A stretch of 64,000 nucleotides of DNA from Acidobacteriota bacterium (GTDB lineage Bacteria > Acidobacteriota > Blastocatellia > Pyrinomonadales > Pyrinomonadaceae): positions 1-64,000 of the forward strand of contig JAIVJZ010000043.1 in NCBI GenBank assembly GCA_020199775.1, in the 5' to 3' direction. How positions within the stretch are numbered: position 1 is the stretch's first letter; each line of letters starts with the position of its first letter. The position numbers and the translations under genes are program-made. Below, one piece after another: positions 17,097 through 27,424 of this stretch. The notes beneath the pieces were generated by a model. It was not told the DNA's origin. It did no database searches and saw only the letters and a list, made by a program, of their open reading frames with translations.

Positions 17097-20000
17097 ATGC
17101 CGACGAAGACCGAGCGCATCATCAGCTACCTGCCGAGCACCTTCCGCGCCGCGCCGCGGACGACGGCCACCTATTCCGTCGCCGACGCGTTCGGCACGGA
17201 GTTGCTGCACGCCGAGAACAGTCTCGCCGCGCTGATGAGCGCGCACTGGGTTGACCACGCCGACCGCTCCGCCGAGTTGATTAACGATCTGGCTTGCATC
17301 GCCTCGCTCTACGGCCTCGTGCCGCAGGGCGCGCCACTTCCCTCCGACCCGTCCGCCGGACAGACTGCCTGCCGGCCCGTGACGACTTCGGAAGAGAGCG
17401 TCGAAGAGTTTCGCGAACACCTCAAACGTTATGTGCGAACTTTCCTCGAAGGCACGGTGACGGTGCAGGGCATCCTGCGCGTCGCGGCCGAAGCCCTCGG
17501 CCTTCGCATCGACGACGCGCACGACAAGCTCGACTCGTGGTGGACGCGCTCGCCCGACGACGCGCTCGTCACCGTCGAGCCAAGCGGCGGCGACGCCGCG
17601 AGGCTTCTCTTCGGAGTTACGGCCGCGACCGTTAAGGGAGAGCGGGCGCACCCGGCGCGGCTCAAGGGCAAGGCGGATTTGAGCGGCCTCGTTGACCTGA
17701 GCGGCGGGGCTGTGCTGCGCGTCAAAGTGGACGGCGGCGATCCGGTCGATATTGATCTCGCCGCGCGGATCGCCAAACCGCCCTTCGGCCTGCTCGAAGA
17801 GGTTACGCAGGCCATCAACGACGCACTCGGTCAGGCCGTCGCCACGGACGACGGGCGTCAACTCACCCTGTCTTCGCCGACCATGGGGGCTGGTAGCCGT
17901 CTCGAAGTCGGGAGCGTCGCGGGAGACGCAAGCCCCGCCTTGCTCGGCCTCGCGCCGCGACTGTTCCGCGGCTCGGGCGAAAGCGCGGCCGAGGTCGTCG
18001 GCAAAGTTGATCTGAGCGAAGGGGCTGACCTCAGCGCGGAGCGTTTTCTGCGTGTGCTGGTTGATGACGAACACCTCGCAGAAGTTGATTGCGCGGGCGG
18101 CGACCCCGCGGCGGCGACGCTCGATGAGATCGTCGAAGCCGTCAACAACGCGCTCGGCGTGGCGGTCGCTTCGCACGACGGAAGTTTTCTGAAGCTCGCT
18201 TCGCCGACGACCGGATTCGGCAGCAGCATCGCGCTCCCGCCCGCCGCTGCGCAGGACGCGCGCGCGCGTCTGTTCGGCGCGGTCGAGCCTTTTCACGCCG
18301 GGCGAATGGCGCGTGCGGCGCGCGTCGAAGGGACGGCAGACCTGAGCCAAGGCGTTGACTTGCGCCAGCGTTCGCGGCTCCGCATTCGGATAGACAACGA
18401 CCCGGCGGTGACAATCGAGTGTGCCGGGGCAGACCCGAAGCAAACGCGTCTCGGCGAGATCATTGAAATTCTGACGGCGCAGTTCGGGACGGGCGTCGCC
18501 GCGCACGACGGGCGATTTATCACGCTCACTGCGCCGACAAACGGCCTCGCGAGCCGCGTCACGTTCGAGTCGTTGCCCGCCGACGAGGACGCTTCCGATC
18601 TCATCTTCGGCATCGAGCCGCGAACATTTCGCGGCGCAGGCGCGACGCGCGCGCGTCTCCACGGCACGCCCGACTTGAGCGCCGGCGTTGACCTCGCCGC
18701 GCTGCATCAATTGCGTCTCGCGCTTGACGGCGGCGCGAGCGTGACCGTTGACCTGCACGACGCCGCGACGAATAACATTCGCGCCGTCACGCCCGACGAA
18801 ATCACCTCCGCGATTAACAAGACGCTCGGCGCGGCCGTCGCTTCGACCGACGGGCTGCGCCTCACGCTCGCTTCGCCCACGATTGGCGCGGCCAGCAGCG
18901 TCGCCGTCGAGCCCGTCACGCGCACGCGGCACAGGCGGTTCGTCACGCGCGCCTTCATCGGCGGCGAAGCCGCGCAGGCTCTTTTCGGCATCGTCAGGCG
19001 CGAGGCTCGCGGCGGCGCGGCGACGCGCGCACGCGTCATCGGCAACGCCGATTTGAGCCGGGGCGTTGATCTGCGTGACGACCGTTTTCTGCGCGTGCAG
19101 GTTGACGACTGGCCTGCCGCCGAGATCGATTGCGGGGGCTTACGTTCGAGGGCGACGTTGCTCGAAGAGGTCATCGCCAACATCAACCGCGGGCTCGCCA
19201 CCGTCAACCCGGAACATGGCGGCAGGGTTGCGAGCACGGGCCCGGATGGGCTGTCGGTCGTCCTCGTCTCGCCTTCGAGCGGCGCGTCGAGCCGCATCGC
19301 TTTCGAGCCGCCGCAATCGGCCGACGCGCTCGGCATCCTGTTCGGGCTACAGCCGGGAACGACGCGCGGGCGCGACGCGACCTCTGTGAAGTTCGTCGGC
19401 GCGGTTGATCTGAGCGCAGGGGTCACGCTGAGCGCGCCCGACTCCGTCAGACTCGCGATTGACGACGGCGCGCAAGTGGAAATTCACTTCACCGACAAAC
19501 CCGAGCCGACCAAGCTCAACCTCAACGAGATTGTCGTCGCCATCAACCTCGCGTTTGCGAAACAGGTGGCGCAACACGACGGCAAGCATGTCGTCATCTC
19601 TTCGTCGGCCACGGGCCAAAAAAGCTCCGTCGAGTTCGTCGCGCCTGACGGGGCGGACGCGACCGGGAAAGTGTTCGGCGTCGAAACGCCGCGGAGCTAT
19701 CGCGGGGCTGACGCTGCGCCCGCGCGTGTCACCGGCGGCAAAAACCTCGAAGGCGGCGCGCCGTTGCATGAGGCGCGCTTCCTGCGCCTCGCCGTCAACG
19801 GCGCGCCGCCCGTCGATGTGGATGTGACGGCGCGCGCGGCCGACGCCTCGAAGCCCACGCCGCAAGAGATCGTCCGGGCAATTAACGAACAACTCAAACT
19901 CGCCGTGGCGACACACGACGGCCAACACCTGACTCTTACTTCGCCCACCTCCGGCTTCGCTTCATCGCAACTCGCCCTGTTGCCTTTCACGGGGCGCGAC

Positions 20001-22115
20001 GCACGCGCGAAAGTGCTCGGCAACGTGCCGGATGTGACGACCGGAGTCGGAGCCGCTCACGCGACCATTGAGGGCGCGGTTGATCTCTTGTCGCCCGCGA
20101 ATCTGAGCGAGCGGCAGACGTTGAAGCTTGCGGTTGACGGGGGTCGCCCCTTCGAAGTTAATGTCGCGGGCGCCGCGCCGGGCGCGACTTTCATCGACGA
20201 GGTGATCGCGCATCTCAACGCGGCCTTTCCCGGTCTCGCCTCGCGCACGCAAAATGATCGCCTGCTGCTCACGTCTCCGACGAGCGGCGTGGAGAGTCGC
20301 CTGTCGCTGCTGCCCGCGCGCGCGCTTGAGTTGATCGAGTATCCCCCGGTCGAAGTCAGTTTTCCGAAAGATGACGAAGACGCGCTGGTCGTCCGGCACG
20401 GCGACCCGTGGCAGTTGGACAATCAAGGCGCGGCCGACGCCGAACTGTCGGCCGTGTTGCACGCGCCGCACGGCGCGGTCGGGCCGGAACTGGTGAACCG
20501 CACGACGGGTCAGCGCGTGCGCCTGTTGATCATCCTCAGCCCCGGCGAGCGCGTGGAACTTTGGCGCGCTCCCGAAGCGGGTCTGCGCGCGTCGATAATT
20601 GACGGCGCGGGCGCGCGTCGCGCCGTGCCGCAATCAAAGATTTTCGCCGGGCCGCTGGGGCCGCACATCAACGTTCCCTTCCCCGGCGAATGGTCTTTGA
20701 GCGAGGGCATGGATGATGCGCCCGCGACGCTTCAACTGAATGATCCGTTCTCTTCCACGGTCGTAGTTTTGCGCGCGCAGAAGTTCGGCTCGGCGAGCAA
20801 TCGCGTTACGGTGAGCGTGGCGGAGGCCGCGCTGGACGAAGCCGCAAGCGAGGCGTCCGTCGAAGACGGCCGACACGTTCGTCTGAGGGGGCGCGTGCAG
20901 GGCGGCACGGGCAAGTTCTGGCTCTCGGACGCGGCCGCGAGTCCGGCCGCGCGCCTGCGCGCGGGGGCGCAAGTCGCGCTCGAAGCGCACGTGGGTCGGG
21001 TCGTCGCCGTCGAGGGTCAGTCCTTCTCGGCGGAGGGTAATGAGGAAGCGCCGCTCGTCATCGTCGAGCGCATCGTCGAACTGTTTGACGTGACGCTGCG
21101 CGACACGCTCGAAGGCGAGCCGGAGTTTTATGCGGGCGTCGTCGTCGCGGGTGGAGCGGACTCGCCCGAATCGCTCGTCTATCAAATCAATCGCGGGAGT
21201 GTCGCGCCGGTGCTGCCGCCTTCGCGGCTCGCGCGCGCCGAAGTTTTTGAGAAGTCGGCGGCGTTGCTGTTGCCGCGCGGACGTTCGAGTTGGGTCTTTC
21301 GTGATTGCTTCGGGCCGCGTTTCAATTTCAACCATTTCGCGGACGCGGACTATCACACGCGGTTCGCGGGCGGCGGCTGCATCGACCGCGCCGTGTTCGA
21401 CCTCAGCCACTTCGCGCGCGTCCCGCCCGCGCCCGAATCGGCCGTCTTCGGCGGCGAGAACCGCGACCCGCCGCACGAACTCCGCTTCCGCTGGGCACAG
21501 CACCAGCCCGGCGCGTTCACGCTCCACCTTCCCGCCGATCTGCCGGAACGCTTCGGCGGACGCTTCGACCAGACGCGTTTCGCGCGCGGCCGGAGTGAGG
21601 ACGAGGCGGAGTTGTTTGCGGGCGTCGTCACCGAGCCGCGCGACGACCCCGACCACATCATCACGCGCGTCAACGCCGGGTCAACGCTCGTCACCGTTAC
21701 CTCCGAACCCGTCCCGCGCGTCCCTCTCGGCTTCGCGCCGGTCGCGGTTCCGTTCCGCCGTCCGGTCAAGTTAAAGGGCGGGAGCGAGAGCGAGACGGCG
21801 CGCATTTATCTCGCCGAGAGAGACGTGCCGGGATTCATCGAGGTGCTCGCGTCCAAGCCGGGCGCGTGGGGCAACTCCATCACCATCGCCGCGCGCAAGT
21901 CCGGCCCCGCACGCTTCGACGTGACCATCAACTTTCTCGGCGCGCGCTTCGAGAATGCGCGCCGCGTCGTTCTCGGGGGCGACGTTCTGCCGTCGCTGAG
22001 CGAAGAAGTGATGCGACCCGGCCCCGTGGGCATTCTTCAAGCGAAGGCGGCGGGCGTCCGCGCGCGCGTGACGCGCGAACGCACCGAAGCAGATTCTACC
22101 GACAACCATCACTGA
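17097..22115 (+). CDS. Giant tail/baseplate protein with eight flagellin-hook-like repeats
   Basis: 1672-aa protein; ATG 17097 follows the gp6/J stop by one base. Residues 1-165 resemble gpI/gp7-type wedge proteins (ERIISYLPSTFR, HAENSLAALMSAHWVDHADR, TVTVQGILRVAAEALGL). Residues about 168-1071 are eight repeats of about 112 aa, each with an LFG-RG opening, ADLSxGVDL, a VDGG-type strand, an EIxxAIN helix and LTLxSPTxGxxS. This resembles the Flagellin_IN motif of FliD and flagellin. The last 600 residues are beta-rich and end with GFIEVLASKPGAWGNSI, a sheath-like phrase. In phage the partner of J is a roughly 200-aa protein, so the repeats are an extreme expansion, perhaps a baseplate arm. Confidence 0.75.
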   Translation: MPTKTERIISYLPSTFRAAPRTTATYSVADAFGTELLHAENSLAALMSAHWVDHADRSAELINDLACIASLYGLVPQGAPLPSDPSAGQTACRPVTTSEESVEEFREHLKRYVRTFLEGTVTVQGILRVAAEALGLRIDDAHDKLDSWWTRSPDDALVTVEPSGGDAARLLFGVTAATVKGERAHPARLKGKADLSGLVDLSGGAVLRVKVDGGDPVDIDLAARIAKPPFGLLEEVTQAINDALGQAVATDDGRQLTLSSPTMGAGSRLEVGSVAGDASPALLGLAPRLFRGSGESAAEVVGKVDLSEGADLSAERFLRVLVDDEHLAEVDCAGGDPAAATLDEIVEAVNNALGVAVASHDGSFLKLASPTTGFGSSIALPPAAAQDARARLFGAVEPFHAGRMARAARVEGTADLSQGVDLRQRSRLRIRIDNDPAVTIECAGADPKQTRLGEIIEILTAQFGTGVAAHDGRFITLTAPTNGLASRVTFESLPADEDASDLIFGIEPRTFRGAGATRARLHGTPDLSAGVDLAALHQLRLALDGGASVTVDLHDAATNNIRAVTPDEITSAINKTLGAAVASTDGLRLTLASPTIGAASSVAVEPVTRTRHRRFVTRAFIGGEAAQALFGIVRREARGGAATRARVIGNADLSRGVDLRDDRFLRVQVDDWPAAEIDCGGLRSRATLLEEVIANINRGLATVNPEHGGRVASTGPDGLSVVLVSPSSGASSRIAFEPPQSADALGILFGLQPGTTRGRDATSVKFVGAVDLSAGVTLSAPDSVRLAIDDGAQVEIHFTDKPEPTKLNLNEIVVAINLAFAKQVAQHDGKHVVISSSATGQKSSVEFVAPDGADATGKVFGVETPRSYRGADAAPARVTGGKNLEGGAPLHEARFLRLAVNGAPPVDVDVTARAADASKPTPQEIVRAINEQLKLAVATHDGQHLTLTSPTSGFASSQLALLPFTGRDARAKVLGNVPDVTTGVGAAHATIEGAVDLLSPANLSERQTLKLAVDGGRPFEVNVAGAAPGATFIDEVIAHLNAAFPGLASRTQNDRLLLTSPTSGVESRLSLLPARALELIEYPPVEVSFPKDDEDALVVRHGDPWQLDNQGAADAELSAVLHAPHGAVGPELVNRTTGQRVRLLIILSPGERVELWRAPEAGLRASIIDGAGARRAVPQSKIFAGPLGPHINVPFPGEWSLSEGMDDAPATLQLNDPFSSTVVVLRAQKFGSASNRVTVSVAEAALDEAASEASVEDGRHVRLRGRVQGGTGKFWLSDAAASPAARLRAGAQVALEAHVGRVVAVEGQSFSAEGNEEAPLVIVERIVELFDVTLRDTLEGEPEFYAGVVVAGGADSPESLVYQINRGSVAPVLPPSRLARAEVFEKSAALLLPRGRSSWVFRDCFGPRFNFNHFADADYHTRFAGGGCIDRAVFDLSHFARVPPAPESAVFGGENRDPPHELRFRWAQHQPGAFTLHLPADLPERFGGRFDQTRFARGRSEDEAELFAGVVTEPRDDPDHIITRVNAGSTLVTVTSEPVPRVPLGFAPVAVPFRRPVKLKGGSESETARIYLAERDVPGFIEVLASKPGAWGNSITIAARKSGPARFDVTINFLGARFENARRVVLGGDVLPSLSEEVMRPGPVGILQAKAAGVRARVTRERTEADSTDNHH
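17598..20310 (+). repeat. Eight tandem coding repeats of about 112 codons
   Basis: Internal repeats of the 1672-aa protein. Successive units open with LLFGVTAAT, LLGLAPRLFRG, RLFGAVEPF, LIFGIEPRTFRG, ALFGIVRRE, ILFGLQPG, KVFGVETPRSYRG and KVLGNVPDV. They have diverged at DNA level but keep the same pattern of hydrophobic and Gly/Asp positions. Boundaries are approximate, judged by eye. Confidence 0.8.
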
Positions 22116-22134
22116 CCATTTAAGGAGGCATGAA

Positions 22135-23076
22135 ATGTCGAGCGAATTCAATCCCTACATCAAACGCGAGCCGGGCGATCTGGTCAACGCGGGCGACTGG
22201 AACAACATGCAGGTCGAAATCAAGAAAGACATCTCGGATAAAATCAGACAGGCCGTGGACGACATCGAGAGCGTCCCGCACGCTCAGGACTCCGACAAAT
22301 TGGGGAACAAATCAGTCCACGAGTTGTCGGAGGAGATCGTCAACATGGCGCTCCAACAGATCGCCAAACGCACCGGCTACCTTCTCCTCTTCAAGCGGCT
22401 TGAGCCGGGCGAGACGAACATCGTCGAACACAACCTGAAAACGTTCCCGCTCGTTCAAGTCTTCATCCTCGACCGCTTCCCCATCGTTTACACGGAGGAC
22501 AACGACGAGCGCGTCGCGGGCGAAGCATACTTCTTCCTCTACAACCGGAAGGCCGAGCAACGCCTGCGCGCGACGGCCGGAGGGGCGAGCGTCGAGATCG
22601 AGAGAAGTTCGAGTGGTGACGCGCAGTTCGGCATCGCGTGGAGCGAACTGCTCGCGCTCTACGGCATTCGCCCAGACCCGCGCTGGTCGCTGGCTAATCT
22701 CGAAAACGAGTTTTGGAGCGCGTTGTTCAAAGACCCGAACGACCGCTTCGACGACGACGATTATTCTCATTCGCCTTGGTTCAGCCGGTGCTGCGGCGAG
22801 GGGCGCAAAATCTCGCAAGTCGAAAGCAGCGGCGACTGGGACGACATCTACCTGAAGATAGTTGCGCGAAAGACGATCAATACGTTTTCGAGCCCGCCGG
22901 AAACGGCCCCCGACGACATCGAGGTTGTTCATTACAACTTCGACAAACTCGGCCTCACATATCAGAGCGGTGGTGGCAACGCAGCACGCATCAGCGAGCG
23001 CCGCGTCTTTGATGGGACAATTGAAAAGAGCGCGTCGAACGAAGCAGCCCGCGTGATGGTGTTACTAAAGGTCTGA
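22135..23076 (+). CDS. Putative fibre or attachment adaptor protein
   Basis: 313-aa protein with an ideal ribosome site (AAGGAGG, 6-nt spacing). The N-terminus (NPYIKREPGDLVNAGDWNNM) leads into helices with many charged residues, then a beta domain from about residue 85 (LLLFKRLEPGETNIVEHN) and an Asp-rich patch near residue 205 (DRFDDDDYSHS) followed by a Cys pair (CC). The layout, a short docking helix followed by a beta-rich body, recalls tail-fibre adaptors encoded after the wedge genes. No carbohydrate-binding motif is recognised. The assignment is from position and architecture. Confidence 0.5.
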   Translation: MSSEFNPYIKREPGDLVNAGDWNNMQVEIKKDISDKIRQAVDDIESVPHAQDSDKLGNKSVHELSEEIVNMALQQIAKRTGYLLLFKRLEPGETNIVEHNLKTFPLVQVFILDRFPIVYTEDNDERVAGEAYFFLYNRKAEQRLRATAGGASVEIERSSSGDAQFGIAWSELLALYGIRPDPRWSLANLENEFWSALFKDPNDRFDDDDYSHSPWFSRCCGEGRKISQVESSGDWDDIYLKIVARKTINTFSSPPETAPDDIEVVHYNFDKLGLTYQSGGGNAARISERRVFDGTIEKSASNEAARVMVLLKV

Positions 23077-23152
23077 GCCTTGCGGCGCAGACGCTATGGC
23101 CGGGGGCGGGAAAGCCTCCGGCGCGCGGCGGCCGGGAGTGAGAGTTTGAGTC

Positions 23153-26100
23153 ATGAAACTGTGCGACAGCTACGACGGCAGCGGCATCCCTTTTCAAGGC
23201 GACCGCATGACGTTGCTGAAAAGCATCCCCGTCAACGCGCGCATCGGGCGCGCGACGGTCAGCGTCACGCCCTTTGACGCGACGCGGGGCGCGGAGCCCT
23301 TCGCCGAGACGACCGCGTTCGACGGCGCAACCGGCACTTGGGGCGCGACGAAGACCGTAGTGCCGGGCGCGGGCGGCTGGGTCGAAGTCGATTTCCACGC
23401 GCGCCGCACTCTGGCGAGCGTCAGCGGCTCGAACCTTTCGGGCACGTCGCTACAGGTGGACTTCGGCGGAGTCTTCGTCGAACTGAACCCGGCGGGCGGT
23501 GTGAGAACGCCGAACGACCCCGCCCCTTTCAGGGTTAACAGCGAAGCGCAACGGCTGCCCGGTCTGACCGTGACCAAGATCAAGCTCACGAACGCCGCGG
23601 ACAAGTTCAGCACTCCCGACGTGCGGCAAATTACCTTCCGCAGCCTCGCGTCGAACGTGACGCTGCGGCTCGGCGATTCCGCGCCCTTCTGGGCTCGCGT
23701 CGGCGAACTCGTCACGCGCGAAACCACGACCGATTTCGCGCCGCTCTTGCAGGCGTTTCTCGCGCAGGCAAAAACGGAGAACGGCTTCTTCCTCGTCCCG
23801 CTCACGCTCCACACCGACACGCTCGCGCGTCTCAACGTCTCGCTTGAGATTGACTACCTCATCGAACAGAACATGCTCCCGCCGGGACTGAGCGAAATCA
23901 CCCTGCCCTTCAATCTCAGCACGCGCGCCAACGCGCCGCGGGATGTTTTGCAAATCGTAGTCCCGCACGGCTCGCGAGTCGCACGGGGCGGGGCGACGGC
24001 GCGCGTCAACGGCGTCTTCGAACCGACGCGCCTCGTCCGCGAGACGGATGTTTCAGTCGCCCCCGCCGGGGCGGTTGAAGTCTCGCCCGCCCTCTCTCAC
24101 GCACAGCCCGTCAAGCTCACAAATGAAGCCGTCGTATCGGACATCGATCTGCTGTTCACGGTTAACCGCACCGCCAGATTCCAACTCGACATCCGCGAAG
24201 ACTTCGACGGCAAGCCGGGCGAGACTTCATTCCTAGCCGTGCCCGTCGCGCAGAATTTGCCCGGCCCGGTCGGCCTCGCGGCCGAGCGCGGGGCTGAGGG
24301 CGAGACGAAGTGGCTGAGCGTCCAGCTGCTGAACGAGTTTCAATTCAAAGCGGGGACGACTTACTGGCTCGTCTTGCAAAGTCTCGAAGGCACGTTCGAA
24401 TGGAAGGTTGCGCCTGCGCCCGCTGGAGACTCCTTGACTTTGCAGCGCACAGACACGGGCGGGCTCTCATGGCGCGGCGAGACGGCCGCGCCCGCGGGCG
24501 ACCCCGTCAGAGCTTTCTTCCGTCTGCGCCGACGCCCCGACACCTTCGAGGTTCCCATCGAACTGGAGATCGGCGAGGGCGAAGAGGCCGTGCGACTCAA
24601 CATGGATCGCTTTCAGCCTCTCGGCCGCGTTGACTTCCAACTCGACTCCGACGATCTGAGCAACGCCATCAACGAATACATCGACAAGGAAGCGCGCGCG
24701 GGCGACTGCATGGGGGTTGAGCATCTCGACAACGGAGATTTTGAACAATGGCTGCGCGTCGGCGACGCGCCCGGGCAGGCGGCGTCAATCCCCTTAAATC
24801 TCGCCCCGCGCTCTCTGGCTTTCGCGCCCGACGGCTCGTGGGCTTACGTCGGCCTCTCAGCGCGGGATGATGAGTCCGGGTCTTTAGGCGTCGTCGATGT
24901 CGCCTGCGGCGCGCTCGTCGAACCTGCAATCACGCTCGACAACTTGATGCCCGACATACTCGTCATCAGCCCGACGGGCACGCGCGCTTACGTGACCGAC
25001 GGCGTGCGCCTCCAGATTATTGATGCGACCACACATCGCGCCCTCGCGCCTTCGGTCGAATTGCCGAGAGACACCTTCATCGAGGCGCTCGCGGTGAGCC
25101 CCGACGGCGCGCGGCTTTACGCGGCCTTGAGAAATATCTCCTTCAACGAGACCAACTCCAATATTCCGCGTTACAGTATCGTCGCCATCGAGACGGAACG
25201 GATCGAACAGATGGCCGCGCAGGGCGGGCGCGACCAGAAGGACGACGACCCCGCTTTTAAAACGCTTCCGTTATCGACCGCGCCGGTTTCGCTCGCCGTC
25301 TCGCCAGACGGCAGCCGCCTCTACGTCATCACCTTTGAACGGAACACCCTCACACGGAACGGTGGACGGGGCGAACTACACATTCTGGACGCGCTCACGC
25401 TCCAACCGCCCGGCGACATCATCATCGTCGGAAATCAGCCGGAGGGCATCGCGGTCTCGGCCGACGGAAAACGCGCCGTCGTCGTCAATGCCGGGGACTT
25501 CACTCTGAGCGTCATCGACACGACGATGCGCCGCACGATCGCGACGCTCAACATCGGTCGTGTGTTTGAAGGACCAATACCTTACGCCGTCGCGCTCTCG
25601 CCGGAAGGCACGAGGGCTTTCGTTGCGAGCCGACGCTCCGGCGGCAAGACCGATACCCTCAGCGTCATCGATCTCGACCAGGGCTTCGTCGAAACCGTGG
25701 ATACCGGCACAAACTCGATGGCGTTCGCGCTCACCCCGCAGGGCGATCAACTCTACGTCGCCGACGCTGCTTCCAACGTCTCACCGCCGGGCACTGATTC
25801 GCTCATCTCGATCCAGATGGGGACGCGCCTGCCCGCCGAATGGGAACTCACCTCCGGCACGGTGTCGCCCCTCTGCTATCCCGCACCGCAACACGTCGTC
25901 GCCCAACTCGGCTCCTTCAACCCGCAATCGACGCAGAGTCCGACGACCCTCTCGCAAGTTGTGCCCGTCACCCAACTTTGCACTTATGCATTCACTTTCG
26001 AGGCCGTCGCCAGCCAACAGTTCGCGGTCGCCGAAATATTCTGGATCAACGACGAGTGCGGCCTGCTCCGTACAGACACCGTCCCCGTCGAAGCATTGCG

Positions 26101-27349
26101 TCCGCCGGTCGAGACGTTTTCGAGTCAACTCTCGGCCGCCTTTCGGATGCGAGACCTTGAGGAAAAGCCCGCGCTCGCGCTTCATCAACGCCGTCTCGCC
26201 GCACCCGCCGGAGCCACACAGGCCGAGGTTCGCTTCAACGCGCCGCACGATGTCGTCATGCACGTCGGATCGGTCTCGCTCGCGGGCACGAACGAGGCTT
26301 TAGAGAACACAAACTTGAGGGCGCGCACGGAAGGTCTGCCCGCCGGGTGGGAGATGTTGCCCGCCGTCACGCCGGGCGTCTCGCTGAGCGCGTCCGGGGG
26401 CGAGATTCAACTGCGCAATTACGGCTCGGCCGCCACGCAACTCGTGCAGTCGGTGAACGTCGAAGGCAACCTTCCATTTGTCCTTGAGTTGCAGGGGAGC
26501 ACAGAGGTGAGTCACGTCGGGCGCGCCAACCCGAGCCTCGAACTGCGCTGGTTCAAGGCCGACAACGCGCGGGCGGGCGCGGCCGTCGTTCTCGACCTCT
26601 CACCCGACAATTTCGATTCCGCGTCGGCCGGAGGGACAACGCCGCCCGACGCCATGCGCGCGGAGATTCACCTGATCGTTCCTCCCGGCACGACTCGGAA
26701 AGTGAAAAACGTCTCGCTGCAATTCATGCCGAACATGAGCGTGCCGGTAACGTTCGTCGCGCAGGCTCCCGGCGAGTTGAGCCTCTTCGACTGGCGCATC
26801 GCCTTCGAGCAGGCCGAGTTGAAGCGACCACCGCTTCCCAAAAAAGGACTCTGCATCGCCACGCCTCCCGGCCGCACTCCGGGTCGCACGCACGACCATT
26901 GTCACTACTGCCCGCACTGCGGCGCGGAACAACCCGCCGACGAGCCGACGCCCACCAGTTCGCTTGCCGGCCGACCGGCATCCGTCGAGCGGTGTTCCGT
27001 CTGCGGCACAAAATCCTTCCGCCTCGGAGGACAGAGCACGACGGGCGCGCAGCCACTCGCCACACACCTCCCCGCCGCACGCTCAACCGCCGTCGCCCAC
27101 GCCGAGCACGTAAAGCCCTTGGCGTCGAATGAGAGCGCGGAAGCAATTCCGGCGCAACCATTCGTGGCCATCGCAGGCATCGGCCCCGTGAGGTCTATGA
27201 AGTTGTCAGCCCTCGGCATCAACTCCCTCGAACTGCTCGCCGCCGCCACGCCCGGAGACCTCATGAAAGTCCCCGGCATAACCTCCAAACTTGCCGCCGA
27301 CTTTATCAAACAAGCCAACAACCTCCTGGCGCAAGACCGCAACGTCTAA
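23153..27349 (+). CDS. 1398-aa composite protein: beta domains, YVTN-type propeller, zinc ribbons, helix-hairpin-helix
   Basis: Last gene of the injection-system cluster. Residues 1-480 are beta-rich and contain two long sandwich-like segments. Residues about 540-885 form a YVTN/lactonase-type propeller with repeated blades (SLAFAPDGSWAYVG, ALAVSPDGARLYAAL, SLAVSPDGSRLYVI, GIAVSADGKRAVVV, AVALSPEGTRAFVAS). A further beta region follows. Near residue 1248 come two Cys pairs (CHYCPHCG, then CSVCGTKSF) forming one or two zinc ribbons, and the last 60 residues are a helix-hairpin-helix unit (IAGIGPVRSMKLSALGI, LMKVPGITSKLAADFI). No signal peptide is seen. The ribosome site is weak. It may be a fibre, a cap, or a cargo carried by the machine. 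Confidence 0.7.
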   Translation: MKLCDSYDGSGIPFQGDRMTLLKSIPVNARIGRATVSVTPFDATRGAEPFAETTAFDGATGTWGATKTVVPGAGGWVEVDFHARRTLASVSGSNLSGTSLQVDFGGVFVELNPAGGVRTPNDPAPFRVNSEAQRLPGLTVTKIKLTNAADKFSTPDVRQITFRSLASNVTLRLGDSAPFWARVGELVTRETTTDFAPLLQAFLAQAKTENGFFLVPLTLHTDTLARLNVSLEIDYLIEQNMLPPGLSEITLPFNLSTRANAPRDVLQIVVPHGSRVARGGATARVNGVFEPTRLVRETDVSVAPAGAVEVSPALSHAQPVKLTNEAVVSDIDLLFTVNRTARFQLDIREDFDGKPGETSFLAVPVAQNLPGPVGLAAERGAEGETKWLSVQLLNEFQFKAGTTYWLVLQSLEGTFEWKVAPAPAGDSLTLQRTDTGGLSWRGETAAPAGDPVRAFFRLRRRPDTFEVPIELEIGEGEEAVRLNMDRFQPLGRVDFQLDSDDLSNAINEYIDKEARAGDCMGVEHLDNGDFEQWLRVGDAPGQAASIPLNLAPRSLAFAPDGSWAYVGLSARDDESGSLGVVDVACGALVEPAITLDNLMPDILVISPTGTRAYVTDGVRLQIIDATTHRALAPSVELPRDTFIEALAVSPDGARLYAALRNISFNETNSNIPRYSIVAIETERIEQMAAQGGRDQKDDDPAFKTLPLSTAPVSLAVSPDGSRLYVITFERNTLTRNGGRGELHILDALTLQPPGDIIIVGNQPEGIAVSADGKRAVVVNAGDFTLSVIDTTMRRTIATLNIGRVFEGPIPYAVALSPEGTRAFVASRRSGGKTDTLSVIDLDQGFVETVDTGTNSMAFALTPQGDQLYVADAASNVSPPGTDSLISIQMGTRLPAEWELTSGTVSPLCYPAPQHVVAQLGSFNPQSTQSPTTLSQVVPVTQLCTYAFTFEAVASQQFAVAEIFWINDECGLLRTDTVPVEALRPPVETFSSQLSAAFRMRDLEEKPALALHQRRLAAPAGATQAEVRFNAPHDVVMHVGSVSLAGTNEALENTNLRARTEGLPAGWEMLPAVTPGVSLSASGGEIQLRNYGSAATQLVQSVNVEGNLPFVLELQGSTEVSHVGRANPSLELRWFKADNARAGAAVVLDLSPDNFDSASAGGTTPPDAMRAEIHLIVPPGTTRKVKNVSLQFMPNMSVPVTFVAQAPGELSLFDWRIAFEQAELKRPPLPKKGLCIATPPGRTPGRTHDHCHYCPHCGAEQPADEPTPTSSLAGRPASVERCSVCGTKSFRLGGQSTTGAQPLATHLPAARSTAVAHAEHVKPLASNESAEAIPAQPFVAIAGIGPVRSMKLSALGINSLELLAAATPGDLMKVPGITSKLAADFIKQANNLLAQDRNV

Positions 27350-27424
27350 CCAGCCCGAAAGCCTTGCGTTGCAAACCAACAGAGAAAACAGCCTGAGTCC
27401 GATAACCTATAGCGGTTTGCAATG

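Noticed and set aside
17019-18932. Minus-strand 637-codon open frame
   Set aside because: Arg/Asp-rich antisense shadow of the repeat-bearing tail gene; caused by high GC and third-position bias.
51-27349. Prophage
   Set aside because: Only tail-type genes are present; no capsid, portal, terminase, integrase, replication or lysis genes were found, so a contractile injection system is the better reading.
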